Assembly (NCBI GenBank): GCA_917880885.1
Contig: OU862928.1
Coordinates: 10,373,721-10,437,720 of the forward strand
Length of the DNA stretch: 64,000 nt
DNA from: Limnephilus marmoratus
Lineage: Eukaryota > Arthropoda > Insecta > Trichoptera > Limnephilidae
Direction: 5' to 3'
Numbering within the stretch: the first letter of the stretch is position 1; each line of letters opens with the position of its first letter. A program made the position numbers and the translations under genes. This document shows, piece by piece, positions 1 to 11,330 of this stretch. The notes under the pieces were generated by a model. That model did no database searches, was not told where the DNA came from, and was given only the letters and a program-made list of their open reading frames with translations.

Positions 1-1352
1 GTCGCATGTTCGCGCACGTGTGGATTGACCCTGAAAGAAAGAGATGCTAATTTTGTTTCGGAATTTTTAAAGTCCGGTCAAAATAGATGTTAAAAGAACA
101 TAAAATTTCTGACCATTTTTGAAATGAAGAATTCTTTAGCGCTGTTCTGATTTGAAACTCGATGAAACGAAAAATAGCGACAATAAAAAGAGACAAACAC
201 ATACATCAATAAGATTTAGCATGTGAGAGAGTGAGATAGTATAATCGGTCTCCTCTTTGTGCGGTGCTTCTTAGCCCACTCTTGTCTACTTTAGTTTTCT
301 GAACGTTTCACTCCTACCGCCTGTGACCTCTAATATTTTTGTTAGTAAGTACTACAAACTTTGAAGTACAAATACAAAAAAAAACCTTTTTTCAATAATT
401 ACCGTACAACAGAATCACCAACGTTTACATGAATTAATGTGAAGGTTGGTGTTGCTTTTTTGCAACTAAATTAGTGATATTCAGGTTGATGTTACTACTA
501 TCTGTAATCTCAAATCGGATTACACTTGCAATATGTTTTATTATTATTTTTCGAACTTGACCGGACTACCTTTCCCCTCCCTCGTCTCTTCCCGCGCGGC
601 TACCGACAAACTGCGAGTATGTACGATCAGCTGTTTAACCGTGGAACGACCAAATATTTTATTTTTAAACTGAATTAAATGATGGGCAATTTCAAAATAA
701 TGCTTTAAATCCAGATTTCTTTGTTTGTTTTTCTTTTAAATAGTTTTTATTAGTTAGGTACTATGATCGTCAGTAATAATTTACAAGAATTTGACCAAAA
801 AATAAATCAACTTCTGACTCGATTTACTCGAAAACGAAAGCTCAAATCAAAAAAAGTTATACCACAAAATCGACTCCAAATGTGATGTGGAGTCTCCAGT
901 TTCCCGCTTGTACTACGAGTTTCCGGACACCTTGTATATGTAATTTTTGTTTAATTTTAAGTTTTTTACGTATGTGCGTTTGTCGCATAAAATGCTGGGG
1001 AGGAGGTATGTAGGCACCGCGATTATTATTATATTTTGAGCAAAATGTCACCTTGACTCTAGCAACATTTGCCTGCGCAGCAAAATGCGCAGACAGCAGA
1101 ACTGAGCTCGCGAGTGGAAAAAACTTCGAGATCATTCCGTTCTGAACGTTCCTCTCGCCAGTAAGCTATTTTTAATTACGCAAATTATTGTCGCGGATAG
1201 AATCCTTGTAATATCTCACTTCTGGTGTCAAATAAAATATAACTCTACCAAACAATCAGTGTTATGATTTATAAACTAAATTCCGTGACCATTTATTTAG
1301 AGAACGCGGATATCTCTGATGAGGTAAGCAGAGATATTCAGCATCTACTAAA
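1..1352. other. AT-rich intergenic stretch, no gene recognised
   Basis: No coding region is supported. A GC-richer patch near 560-660 and another near 1060-1160 stand out from the AT-rich background. The second overlaps a minus-strand open frame starting at 1135 whose first 25 or so residues look like a signal peptide (hydrophobic run after MISKFFPLASS). No good splice donor or homologous domain was found, so it is not called. Confidence 0.4.
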
Positions 1353-1465
1353 CCTTCCTCTCCTCAAAAAGACCCTCCACACGGCATCTCAGATGACGTA
1401 GGCCCTGAGGGAAATTATTTTCCTCATGGCCTCCTGTGTGGAGTTAATGTAAAAAAATAATAATA
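1353..1465 (+). repeat. Repeat family A, 3' part only
   Basis: This is the A-tailed end of a dispersed repeat found at least nine times here. The core reads from ACCCTCCACAC through GGCCCTGAGGGAAATTATTTT to CTCCTGTGTGGAG and ends in an A-run. The A-tail suggests a retroposon; no coding domain or pol III box is clear. Confidence 0.6.
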
Positions 1466-2540
1466 TTTTTTTTGGAAAATTTTGTATTAAAAATATATTA
1501 AAAACATATTAACAACCTATTCAACAACATTCCCGTTTCAGTTTTCTGCGTACGTTGAGACCTATTGGGCATAATTATTATGCACATGTTCAATTTCCTA
1601 ATAAACAATACAAAAAAAAGTTTAAATTTTTGTTTTATTAAAACCCCAATGAAGCCTAATCCACTCTTAAAATATTTTTTTCTCGCTTAACAATAATTCA
1701 GGTCTGAAGGGGTTAAAGTATTTTTGTAAGCCTGGAAAAATAAAGTAAGAGGCTGATAAAAAATGCTTTGATGTGCAAAATCTCTCACTTACTAACCCCT
1801 TTTCTGATAAGATTTAACAATATTTGTGCCTGATCTTCTGAAAATAAAATAAAATATGCATTCGGCTAAGATTTTTTTTTTACAAATACTACGGTTACAT
1901 TTTAATTGTTTAATTAAACTGTAAAATGTAATTTAAATACATTTTACAGTATTTTTCGAAAGTTTTTCTTAGGTATTTCTCTCGTATGCATTTCTGAACA
2001 GAATATTACATACAAATATTTTTGGGTCGTAAATTGACAATTCGGCTAAGGCCGAATTTGCAAAGTTTTCCCAAAGGAAACAAAATTCCGCAACACTTCT
2101 TAATAAAAACTTAATGTAAGATTCTACCAACCCACATAAGTGTGGGTTGGTAGAATCTTACATTAAGTTTTAAGAAGTGTTGCAGAATTTTGTTTCCTTT
2201 GGGAAAACTTTGCATAAATCCGCCTCGTTAAAATAATTATATAATATTTAGCCTTCCTCCCTCCTACTCAGCGTCGTTATCGTAGATGAAACTTTGGTAA
2301 CTTGTATTAAGAAAATTATTCACGTGGTTAAAGCTCCTATTTTCTAAGGAATCACGTTCATGACATAACATTGAACTTTCATACAAAATAGAACCTTTCC
2401 ACGGCGCTGTGTGGTAACCATGTGCGTTTTGTAAAAAGAATTATCATTAATGATAGAAGCTTTGTTATTATAAAGAAACTTCTTGCGCGTAGTAGACGTT
2501 GCTGGATAAAAAAACTCAATTATATTTTGGGATCTAACTA
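1466..2540. other. AT-rich intergenic DNA around a long hairpin
   Basis: Outside the hairpin at 2060-2213 I see only AT-rich sequence. There is a small imperfect palindrome at about 1921-1947 (GTAAAATGTA mirrored by TACATTTTAC) and no coding signal. Confidence 0.4.
2060..2213. repeat. Long near-perfect inverted repeat (hairpin)
   Basis: The left arm 2060-2136 and right arm 2141-2213 are reverse complements separated by only 4 bases (TAAG). The inner stem is CCCACA/TGTGGG. The arms differ by one substitution and a 4-base length difference near 2103. A transcript from either strand would fold into a stem of about 73 bp. It could be a small foldback transposon, an inverted duplication, or an siRNA/miRNA-type hairpin source. 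No protein-coding content is present. Confidence 0.85.
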
Positions 2541-2888
2541 ACTATCACGCCGTTTTCCCACAAGGGTAGGCAGGTCTCATATATACTCTTCTATTATTCT
2601 GATTCTTGACATGGCCCGACTAAAGTATCTGATTCACTTGATCATGCCATGTCTTCCTTGTACGTCCCCGACTTCATTTGCTTCATATATTCGCCATACT
2701 CTCCTTTCTTCATTCATTCGCTCTACATGCCCAAACCATCTAAGCGTCCCTTTCTAAATCTTATCTATTAGGCTTACATCATGCTTGCATTCTTTTTGGA
2801 TCTTCACATTTATCAAGCGATCATACGTGGATTTACCACACATACGCCTCAGGGATCTAATTTCTACAGATTAACGCAGACCCATGAA
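2541..2888 (-). pseudogene. Decayed non-LTR retrotransposon, C-terminal part of RT protein
   Basis: Read on the minus strand, one frame gives RRMCGKSTYDRLINVKIQKE and then LRWFGHVERMNEERRVWRIY. The RWFGHVERM block is typical of the region downstream of reverse transcriptase in RTE-like and related insect non-LTR elements. At least three stops interrupt this frame, and no RT catalytic motif remains. It is a 5'-truncated, inactive remnant. The exact clade is uncertain; the coding assignment rests on this motif alone. Confidence 0.65.
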
Positions 2889-3237
2889 AATCACAGGATA
2901 TTATGGTTACGGTAGGATTTGTGAGGCTGGGAGAATTTATATAAAAAAATGCTTTTGGGTTAATAATGCCTTCCAACAGAAGAAATTCAACTTCCGAATG
3001 TTAGTAAACTTTAAAATTACAATATCCCTTAAACATTTTTAACAAAAGCAAGTCACCTTTCAAGTAAAGAATTATTAATTAATTAAATAATTTTGGTACC
3101 TAGGTATTTTATCGATTGTCTAATGTGATTTATACTTAACAGTTCTAATCTTTAAAATTCGAATTAATTAAACTTGAATAATTTTACGCATTATGCAGCA
3201 CAATTTCAAATCACGCACCCACACCACTTATTGTTTA

Positions 3238-3618
3238 ACAAAGACCTCTGCCCTAGGTCACCCCAAGTGGTTCGCTATGTTTGGTGACTTAGCAGGGGTG
3301 TCCGGGTTCGTGGGGTGAGGTTTGTCCAGATCTTGGCGGTCGAGGCGAATGTCCACCTGCCGCTTGGCGGGCCGGACCCAGAGAGACTGGTTGATGGAAG
3401 TCTTTTGACCTCTCCAGCCAGAATCCCACGATCCATCGCATTGCATCGCAGTTGGGGGAATGGATTCATACGTCTATAACTTCTCGACACACTGACCCCC
3501 AGATTCTTACCCACCCTCATACCTATTTCCTTCCCAGAACTTCTTCTCCTTCTTTTTCCTAAAAAAAACCCTCCACACAGCATTCCCTCTAAGATATGTA
3601 GAGCTAATGTAAAAAAAC
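3238..3618 (+). repeat. Repeat family A, long copy
   Basis: This is one of the fullest copies. It starts near ACCTCTGCC, continues through CCCCAAGTGGTTCGCTATG and GGGGTGTCCGGGTTCGTGG, then a pyrimidine-rich stretch with TTCCTTCCCAGAA, and ends in the shared A-tailed segment. Open frames of 62 and 115 codons on its minus strand have no counterpart in the other copies and are treated as chance. Confidence 0.7.
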
Positions 3619-6600
3619 ACACTGAAAACTGAAATAATTATTTATGTTTAATAATTATGTCACGAATTAAGAGAGGAAATATTTTTTATTCATTAAAAGA
3701 TGTTCAGCCTTACTAAAAAAAATTATTCAATTGATAAACGACCGTGGGTGTAAAAACATTACTAATTAAAAATGACAAAAAATTGCTAATAGAAAGATAT
3801 ACATAAATTCATAACTTTCACAGCCAGAGGGGGTGGTTTATCGATTGTATATGCTTGTTTTAAATAATTTCCGAATGAATTTTGGATTTTTTCCAACGTA
3901 TTTTAAATTTCTTGTATATTTCTAATTATGAAAGATGTCGTAAATAAATACGTTTATGGAAACTAGATAAAATTACCTTCAAATATACTCTTCTATTTTA
4001 AAATTGCAGTTATAAAGCTTCAATTATGAATTTTGAAAAAAAGCTTACCGTAAAAATATTTTATTAAAGCGTCAAATTTCAAACGTCATTATTTGGAAAA
4101 ATCGAAATTTAAAAACACCGTCCTTTTATTTAATGAATTTAAACGAAAACTCTACTTTTTCTCGTTCATATAATTCAAAATTTTAAAAACAATTATTCCA
4201 AGAGAGAATTATTCTGAAAAAATCTGACATTTGAATGAATTTTTTCATGACTTAAATGTTGATAACTCGAATTTGGTATTTATTTACACACGCACAAGCC
4301 ATTTATGTTAGTACATTTAAGTTTTATTAAATTCAAGCGGATAAAAAATAATTTATCCGAAATAACCTTTATTTTTATGTTAACAAAATTAAAATAACAT
4401 CATGACATTAATTAAAAGAAACTAAAACTGACAAAAAAATGCCAAAAATAGTCATTATGTTCAATTGCACTAATATAATAGTGAATTGATCATTTGAACA
4501 GAAATCGTGTTAAAAAACTGTTAATGAACTGCGCGTAAAATACCACAAAAGAAAATTAAAAAATTTACAAAAAAATGTTATTATGTTATTGGTAAAGTTG
4601 TAGAAATGCCATTTAACGGTCACCGAACAGAAACACCGTTTAACGGACGTTAAGTGTATTTTTTATTAGTAAGGCTGATTAAGTTTATCAATCCCACATT
4701 CTTAACAACTGAGGTTTCATCTTTTTGGTATGGAACATGAAAACGAATTTAACGTGTAATAAATTTGCCATTATTGGTATTGTTTCATAATGCGCGTAAT
4801 ACATAATTCATCCGACCTCATAGTAAAGCTCAGTTTACTCGGTATTATTTTAGAAGATACAAAGTGAAACAATTTGGCAAATATTTGGCAAGATTTTGCT
4901 TGGCTTCCCCTGTGGTGGAGGCTCCGTGTGCTTTACGTTACGATGTTAGATAACAGAAATGTATTGAATGTAGGATCTACTCCACATACCATAGTCGTGT
5001 AAAAAAAATCCATACCAAAATAACAAAAAAAATTACAAACACGTAAATCATTTTCGTTTTCATACATTTTATTTGAAATTAAAACATGTATGCCCGTGGT
5101 TTTTATTATTGTTGAACAATATAAATTAAAAACAAATAATAGGCACGTTACTGTAGGATAATAATAGGCACGTGGAATGTAGCTTCACTGAAAGACACTG
5201 AAAATTTAGGGTTTAAATTATTTTCATTTATTTAAATAAAAACGGTAGATTCATATTCATGTACAGTCATTATATATCATGTGCTAATATAAAAATCACA
5301 AAATATTATAAGCGCAAGTTACAAAACTACTGCACTTCATAAATTTTGCCACTTGTTAATAGTGTTGAAAATTGGTAGTTATTTCTTGGAAGATCTTAAA
5401 TGCCTATTAAAACCTACATAGTAATGAGTTCTGTGATTTTGCATTCTTTTGAAAGGGAAGTCGTATTAATTTTTTTCTTCTTGTACAGTGATTATGTTTG
5501 TGTTTTGTGGAAGTTTATTGCGATTTTAAGTGTTGCAGTGCAGTTTCGAAAGTTTTACATGGAACTTTTCATTCACCGCGTTTGGAAACTCATGTTTCGA
5601 ACTCAAACATGGACTCATAGCTGAAGAAATAGCCCAGGCAAGAAATATCTACTCCCTACCGCTTGAGTAGGTATATGAGCGGGTTATGGGTAGGTGAACC
5701 AAAGGCAGCTGAAACTACCGTCATCATCTCTATTCTCAAGTGAGACTATGCTGGGCACGGGTAACAGATCACCCTTGGATTTTATATATTCTTATATCCA
5801 AAGCTGAACGGAAAAGACGAATACATTTTTTTAAGATTAAGGTGAAGGGGTATTATGTGAATCGTGTGGTAAAATCTAAATCACTAAATAACTTCATCAT
5901 TTTTATTTAAATAACATTTAAAAGACGAGCACAAAGTTACGCGGAACACGGAGAAGGTCGAAAATCCGAGAGGTGTCTGTCTGCTAGCGGCCGCGAAGAC
6001 AGCTGTTGTGTCGCCAAAGTTGATAGTTTAAAGTGGCTAATGATTGAAACACTTATTTTTACAGTAGGTAATCGCTAGATGTTACGTCCTTAATCTGGAG
6101 CAATTGGAACTGTTATATAACGGATCCCTCATCATCATACATACACCGTTGCCATGGATATGGTTGATAATGACATGGCCTCCGAAGATCTTTCACCATT
6201 GTTGCCAAACCATACAGGGTGTGTGTTGTGGGAACGAGGAAGGTACCTAGATCTACCCAGAGCCAGGGTTCAGGATATCACATGGCAACAGTGTAATAAT
6301 GACATATATGGTGTAAACTCTGTAACCATTAGAGGCGGCGTATCGTGACGTTATCCGATTGAGGAAGATTGCGCGGCTGGTCCCCCGTGATGAGCAGCTT
6401 CGAGTAATTAATTAATTGCATGTCATGATTTTTCAAATATTATTATTACACCACAGCAAAATTAAAACGACATCATGATACTTAAATTTTTTTTAATTAT
6501 TTTAATTTTATTTTAGAATGTTTATTTTAGTAATTTGTGCATTTAAGTTTACAAAATTTCTAATTAATTATAAAATTTCATATTGCAAACTAAATTTTAT

Positions 6601-7315
6601 GTAGCTCCTACAATACACCTTAAACTTTCCAATTGGTGTGGACTTTAATGATTCTGGTAGCGTGTTATATAACTTCATTAATTTGTATAGTAAACTGTTC
6701 TGCGTATTTGCCTTATCTTTTTTTTGAGGCCTGATTTCCTTGCACGTCCTTGTGTTATATCAGGATTGATAGTGGCGGAATATAGTCAATGATGTCTACA
6801 ATTAACACAATATATTATCTTAAGGCAAAGCTTAAGGGCCTTTAACCAGCCAGCGGCCGAAAATCCACATTTCGTCGAAAGATGTTCTTCTCCAATGAGA
6901 AAGTTTAATTATTCTCCGTACCAGCTTTTTAAAATTATAACTCAAAATCGATTTAATTTCATTCCAAATTTTCTTTCTATACCTACATCCAAAAATGCTG
7001 AAAGGTTTGATGATAAAACTATAAAAATTATTCGCTTTTTATTATTTTTTTTATCATAAGTATTTATAATTTTTCAATATTGTCTAAGCAAAATAAATCT
7101 GCAAAAAAAATCGGAAATATATTAATTTATAAGACCGTAAATAGGTAGATAAAATGGAGAAATTTTCGTAATAAATATTCGGATATTTTTTTAATAGTGG
7201 ATATAATAATGGATTTAATGGATAGATAATATCTAGTAAACGCGTATTTCAAAATTTTAATTTTAGTTCAAATAAATTTATTACTAATACTGCCATAATC
7301 AAATGTCGTTAGAAA
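3619..7315. other. AT-rich intergenic DNA, no gene recognised
   Basis: This long AT-rich tract has only short, unconvincing open frames (74 codons at 5400, 64 codons at 6154). GC-richer islands at about 5930-6010 and 6120-6400 might be old repeat fragments or untranslated exon material. Nothing identifies them. Confidence 0.35.
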
Positions 7316-7367
7316 AGAAGGAGGTAGCGCAACACGGCATAACACCCTAAAAACAAATAACGAAAAT
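7316..7367 (+). repeat. Truncated end of the 7443-7992 MITE family
   Basis: About 50 bases match the right end of the complete MITE downstream (AAGGAGGTAGCGCA followed by the CAAATAACGAAAA terminus), with a few differences. No matching left end or subterminal repeats lie next to it, so it is a solo end of a second, older copy. Confidence 0.7.
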
Positions 7368-7442
7368 GCTTTTGCCCCTGAAAATCTTAAAACCTATCAA
7401 AGAAGCTCATAATACGTTTTAAAATTTTCACGGCCAAAAGTA

Positions 7443-7992
7443 TTTTCGTTATTTGTTTTTGGGGTTTCGGACAGCGTGAAGTGTTGGCTAAACGATGGCT
7501 AAAGAAGGACTCCAGATACTAATATCTACAGCCTGTATGTCTGACGAATATCTACAGCTCATATGTTGAACTAATATCTACGAACTTCAGAGTGTTGATT
7601 AATATCTACAGAGCTTAGGTTGAACTAATATCTACAGAGCATAGGTTGGACTAATCAGCTAAATGTGTCCAATAGTCCGATATTAGGGATTTTTACATAC
7701 ATACTTACGTAAATTAAGTTTTTTAAACTGCATACGCAACATTACTTTATTCCAATATGCTATACACAATTGCAAATCCAACCTCTGCCAGTGCTGTAGA
7801 TATTCGTCAACACTTTGGTTCTCATAGATATTAATCAACAGTTTGAGCTGTAGATATTCGTCAACACTTTGATTCTCATAGATATTAATTCGATTTTTTC
7901 AGTTTTTGGAATTCCTGTAGATATTAGTAGACGCCTCCTAAAGAAGGAGGTAGCGCAAAACGGCATAACACCCCAAAAACAAATAACGAAAA
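7443..7992. mobile_element. Non-autonomous DNA transposon (MITE) with symmetric subterminal repeats
   Basis: It has perfect 23-bp terminal inverted repeats (7443-7465 starting TTTTCGTTATTTG; 7970-7992) flanked by a 5-bp target duplication AAGTA (7438-7442 and 7993-7997). Inside the left end, about five copies of AATATCTACAG or close variants lie in plus orientation (7521-7640). About five complementary copies (CTGTAGATATT type) lie inside the right end (7793-7925). There is no transposase. Subterminal motif arrays are usually transposase-binding sites. The superfamily is not clear from the TIR. Confidence 0.85.
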
Positions 7993-8894
7993 AAGTAGCT
8001 CACCCTCGTACTAGGTATTTGATACACCTTTTGATTACAAAAATAATTTTTTAGTTTGGTTGGGTATTTTGATCTCAAATCCGAAATTAAGTTTTGAATG
8101 AAACGGTCCGAAACCTGCCGCGCAAACGTTCGTGACGAAGGTGACGAAGACGTTGTCAACGTTCACACTCGATTATGGTACAATATCTTTATTCTCGTTC
8201 TTTTGTCCTGTCGTCTCTTGACGCTACGTTAATAATGACTTTGCATTAATAATAATTACACTAGTAGATATAATAAAAAGCCGCCAAATTTATCAGCATG
8301 TTCAAAAATAATCAAAATCAATTTACGTGTAATTGGTATTCTTAATTTTTAATTCAGGGATGAAATATTTTTGTGCGTCAAATCCGCCGAGTTTGCAGGG
8401 GATAATATAATATATCTGGGCGATGCTAGGCTTCGAAGTATTTCGAAAATGTTACCTTTATCAAAATTTAATTACGTGCTTATGGTGACGCCGATGGGAA
8501 CACAAACCTTCGCATGTTAACCACCATGCGCCGTCTTTGTCCAGATCCCAACTATTTGTACTGCCTCGTTACTGTGACTTGTGGGAACACGCTTGTGTAT
8601 GGATAAAAGCCTTCTCTGACATCGGATACGGTGGTCTGCCATAATGTCGTTAATTTCCAATTAAATTTAATTTCACCTGCTCAGTGATATCGAATTAGAT
8701 TAAACTTTGGTAGTTTGTAATAAATCAATTGATAATTAGTGTGGTGTTGACGAAAAATTATATTGATAATAATAATAACGAATAAAAAAAAACAAATTGT
8801 AATTTTTTTTACTGTAAATTGTATATTTTCAAATGTCGTTAGAAAATAGTTTATTTAGTAAGGGGGTTAATGTTTAAACTTTTTTAATAAAATA
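7993..8894. other. Intergenic DNA, no gene recognised
   Basis: No coding region is supported. The 18-base string TCAAATGTCGTTAGAAAA occurs both here (about 8829) and just before the truncated MITE end (about 7299). This suggests a second shared repeat, but its limits are not visible. Confidence 0.35.
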
Positions 8895-8940
8895 AAGCAA
8901 GAGCTTTGTTTACAAGCACGAAATTTCTTTAATATATTAA

Positions 8941-8976
8941 TACCGACCGGTTTCGATTAACACAAGCGTCACCAGG
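8941..8976 (-). ncRNA. Hammerhead-ribozyme-like core (mutated)
   Basis: On the minus strand this reads CTGGTGA, then GCTTGTGTTAATC, then GAAA, CCGGTCGG and TA. The arrangement matches a hammerhead with helix III of only CCG/CGG, as in Penelope-type ribozymes. The CUGAUGA box has one change (A to G at its fourth base), which should abolish cleavage. Confidence 0.45.
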
Positions 8977-9111
8977 GTGCAAAAAGAACTAATAGAAACA
9001 TACAAGAGATATATTTAGGTTTTGTATTTTGACATCATAGTAATTTTATATTTTATCTCACTCTATAATAAATACATAAATAGGCAGACACACTGTATTT
9101 TTAATTCGTAC

Positions 9112-9145
9112 CCTGATGATGCTTAAGCGAATCCGGTCGGTCTTA
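9112..9145 (+). ncRNA. Hammerhead-ribozyme-like core (near consensus)
   Basis: On the plus strand this reads CTGATGA, a helix-II-like TGCTTAAGC, GAA, then TCCGGTCGGTC. The CUGAUGA and GAA boxes are intact. The base expected to be A after GAA (position 15.1) is T, so activity is doubtful. The helix II arms GCTT/AAGC equal those implied for the opposite-strand copy, supporting a common origin. Confidence 0.5.
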
Positions 9146-9702
9146 ATAAATTCAACAAATTTCGTGGTTATAAGTGAAGTTATTATATTATTTCATTAAT
9201 ATGTCAAACCACAAAGTGACCGCTTTCTTCAAATATATAATTATTTTTATTATGATTCACACAAATGTCTTTTTATAAATGGTGGAAGCGGTTTTCAGAT
9301 GCAAGTCACAAATTGCAAAAAAGCGAAATGTGCATTAAATTCTGCTACCCTCACACAAATACATTTATCTATCGATTAACTTATTTTGATAATGTGTTTT
9401 GTATTCGCTGAATACCTAATAATAAATGTCTTACCCCAATGAAGCAGAGAAGAGATATTATTTGATTTTTAACAAAATGGCAAAGAACAAATCAACATTT
9501 TCTAGTTAAGTCGTCTACGGTGTGCATTATACGGTAATTAGCAAACATGAACAAATAGGAATATATTTTTTTAAATCTATAGAAAAACGGGTCTATATCA
9601 GTGCAGCACCTCTGATTTTTCTATCGTTTGCAAACTTATAGCTTAAATCTTCGATGGATCTTAGATTTTCATACCCTTAATACCCTTACAAAAAAATAGT
9701 TA

Positions 9703-10026
9703 CTTTTTTACGTTAGCTCCACTCTAGAGAGTCTGGAGGTCCTGAGGAAGATAATTTCCTTAAGGGTGTATGTCATCTTTGGGGATGCTGTGTGGAGGGT
9801 ATTTTTAAAGAAATGAAGGAGAGGAAGTTATGGGAAGAAATACGTTATGAGGAGTTTGTAGGAATCTGGGGTTAAGTGTGTCCGGATCGTACGCCGCCAA
9901 AATCTAAACAAACCTCACCCCAAGAACCCGGGAACCCCTGTTAATTCACCAAACGTAGCAAACCACTCGGGGTCACCTATGGCAGAGGTTTTGGTTATCC
10001 AATAAATGGTTCCCGGAGCGGCGGTA
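9703..10026 (-). repeat. Repeat family A, minus-strand copy
   Basis: A reversed copy: the T-rich tail and TTAGCTCCAC lie at the left, and AACCACTCGGGGTCACC and CCAATAAATGGTTCCCGG at the right. It extends further at the non-A end than most copies and so helps define the element's start. No coding domain is visible. Confidence 0.7.
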
Positions 10027-10980
10027 CCTATTCCCATCTCCCAAATTGTGAAGGGGGCCTAGCGTAGATGGGGCTACTAGTGTGGATGGCCGTTAAACAT
10101 GATTTTTTGCAATGGTGCGTATATATTACCATAATAATCAATAGCATTTCAAATTTATCAAGTGATTACATGAGAAACATTAAGCGAAAATATTTATTTG
10201 CCCCGTAAAATGGAGATTGTTGTTTACATTGGCTCGAAAGCGAAACAAATTAATGACAAAACTTTATCTCGTCAAGCTCGGAAGCTGCCTGAAGCATTAA
10301 TAACTCTAGAAGGTATGACCCGTAACACAAACTCCGAAAATATCCCTTTATCTTAAACCTAAGTGCTGCGGATATGTTGAACCATGTAATACAAAATACC
10401 GGCTACTTAGGAAACATAACGCGCTCCCGCAGTATGTCTTCGAAATAGAAAGCAAGTGAAAAAGATTAAATTATATCACCCGCCTAAGATGCGTCTACAT
10501 GCCAGTCAAAGTATGGCATTTGCAAGTTATCTTTATCCACAATTCATCATGCTTACTTTAGATTTCAGATGATAATTTTGCTGAAGAAATTATACTTTCA
10601 TACGAACAGCAGGAAACGAAAGCATAAACCTACATTATTTTATTTAACCGTTTCTTATGTTCCGGAAATAATTTGAATTACAATCTCATCTACTTATACA
10701 TATATATGTATATATTTAACTTATTTGTATAAAATCATTAATTCAATGTTTGATTTATTATAATATGTAATCTCTTTTTATACTCCAGGCAGGTCAGTTA
10801 CAAGACAGTACCTACCTACCATATTATTGTAGCAATTCTACATTAGCGTCCCAATTTTACACTCCTGTGCGAAGGATTCAACAGCTAGGAAGCAAACACT
10901 CCGATGTTGTTGATATATTTAGTACATCAATTTTAATATATAAGAATACATTATTAAAGTTTTTTCATCGAGTAGGGTAA
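10027..10980. other. Intergenic DNA with AT microsatellite
   Basis: No gene is recognised. There is a TATATATGTATATA-type microsatellite near 10699-10720. Confidence 0.4.
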
Positions 10981-10987
10981 TATTTTT

Positions 10988-11027
10988 ATAAAGCTATTGA
11001 CTAACACACTTTAGTCAATAGCTTTAT
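10988..11027. repeat. Short perfect hairpin
   Basis: ATAAAGCTATTGACTA (10988-11003) is mirrored by its exact complement at 11012-11027 around an 8-base loop. It lies just upstream of a LINE fragment. It could be a small foldback or part of the element's structure. Confidence 0.6.
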
Positions 11028-11035
11028 ACAAATAT

Positions 11036-11330
11036 TCCCACAAATTAAACTATTTGCTGATGATACATTGTTATACATAGCCAGTAAAAATTTACAGGAC
11101 GCCATTGAAAAAATACAAATTGATTTAAATACAAATGGCTTCACCAAAACAAACTAAAATTGAATGTAACGAAAACAAAGTTTTTAATTGTGGATAGCCT
11201 AGGTGGAAACGAGCAGGCAATACTAAAAATTGATAACGAAAGCAAAAATTGATACAGATGGGAGTAGCTGGGACTCTTGTGAGGTATTCAAATAAAAAAA
11301 TAAATATATGCATTTCAATGTTTGGGCATC
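11036..11330 (+). pseudogene. Decayed LINE reverse transcriptase fragment
   Basis: The plus strand encodes QIKLFADDTLLYIASKNLQD, which contains the FADD catalytic box of non-LTR reverse transcriptases, followed by AIEKIQIDLN. After a frameshift near 11130-11140 the typical NKLKLNVTKTKFLIV block follows (about 11149-11193). Further frame changes and stops come after 11250. It is a fragment of palm and thumb only, of Jockey/CR1/L2-group type, and clearly dead. It is too broken for simple open-frame calling. Confidence 0.75.

Larger units (their letters stand above)
8895..9178. mobile_element. Inverted pair of Penelope-like terminal fragments
   Basis: The two ends are inverted copies over about 45 bp: ACGAAATTTCTTTAATATATT leading to ACCGACCGGTTTCG on the left, and the complement ending in AAATTTCGTGG on the right. 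Each arm carries a CTGRTGA, spacer, GAA, CCGGTCGGT arrangement pointing inward from opposite strands. Known Penelope-like elements carry such hammerhead motifs in their terminal repeats. No reverse transcriptase or GIY-YIG sequence lies between the arms. Confidence 0.55.

Noticed and set aside
5400..5624. 74-codon hydrophobic plus frame
   Set aside because: Composition follows the AT-rich background. No splice signals or domain seen.
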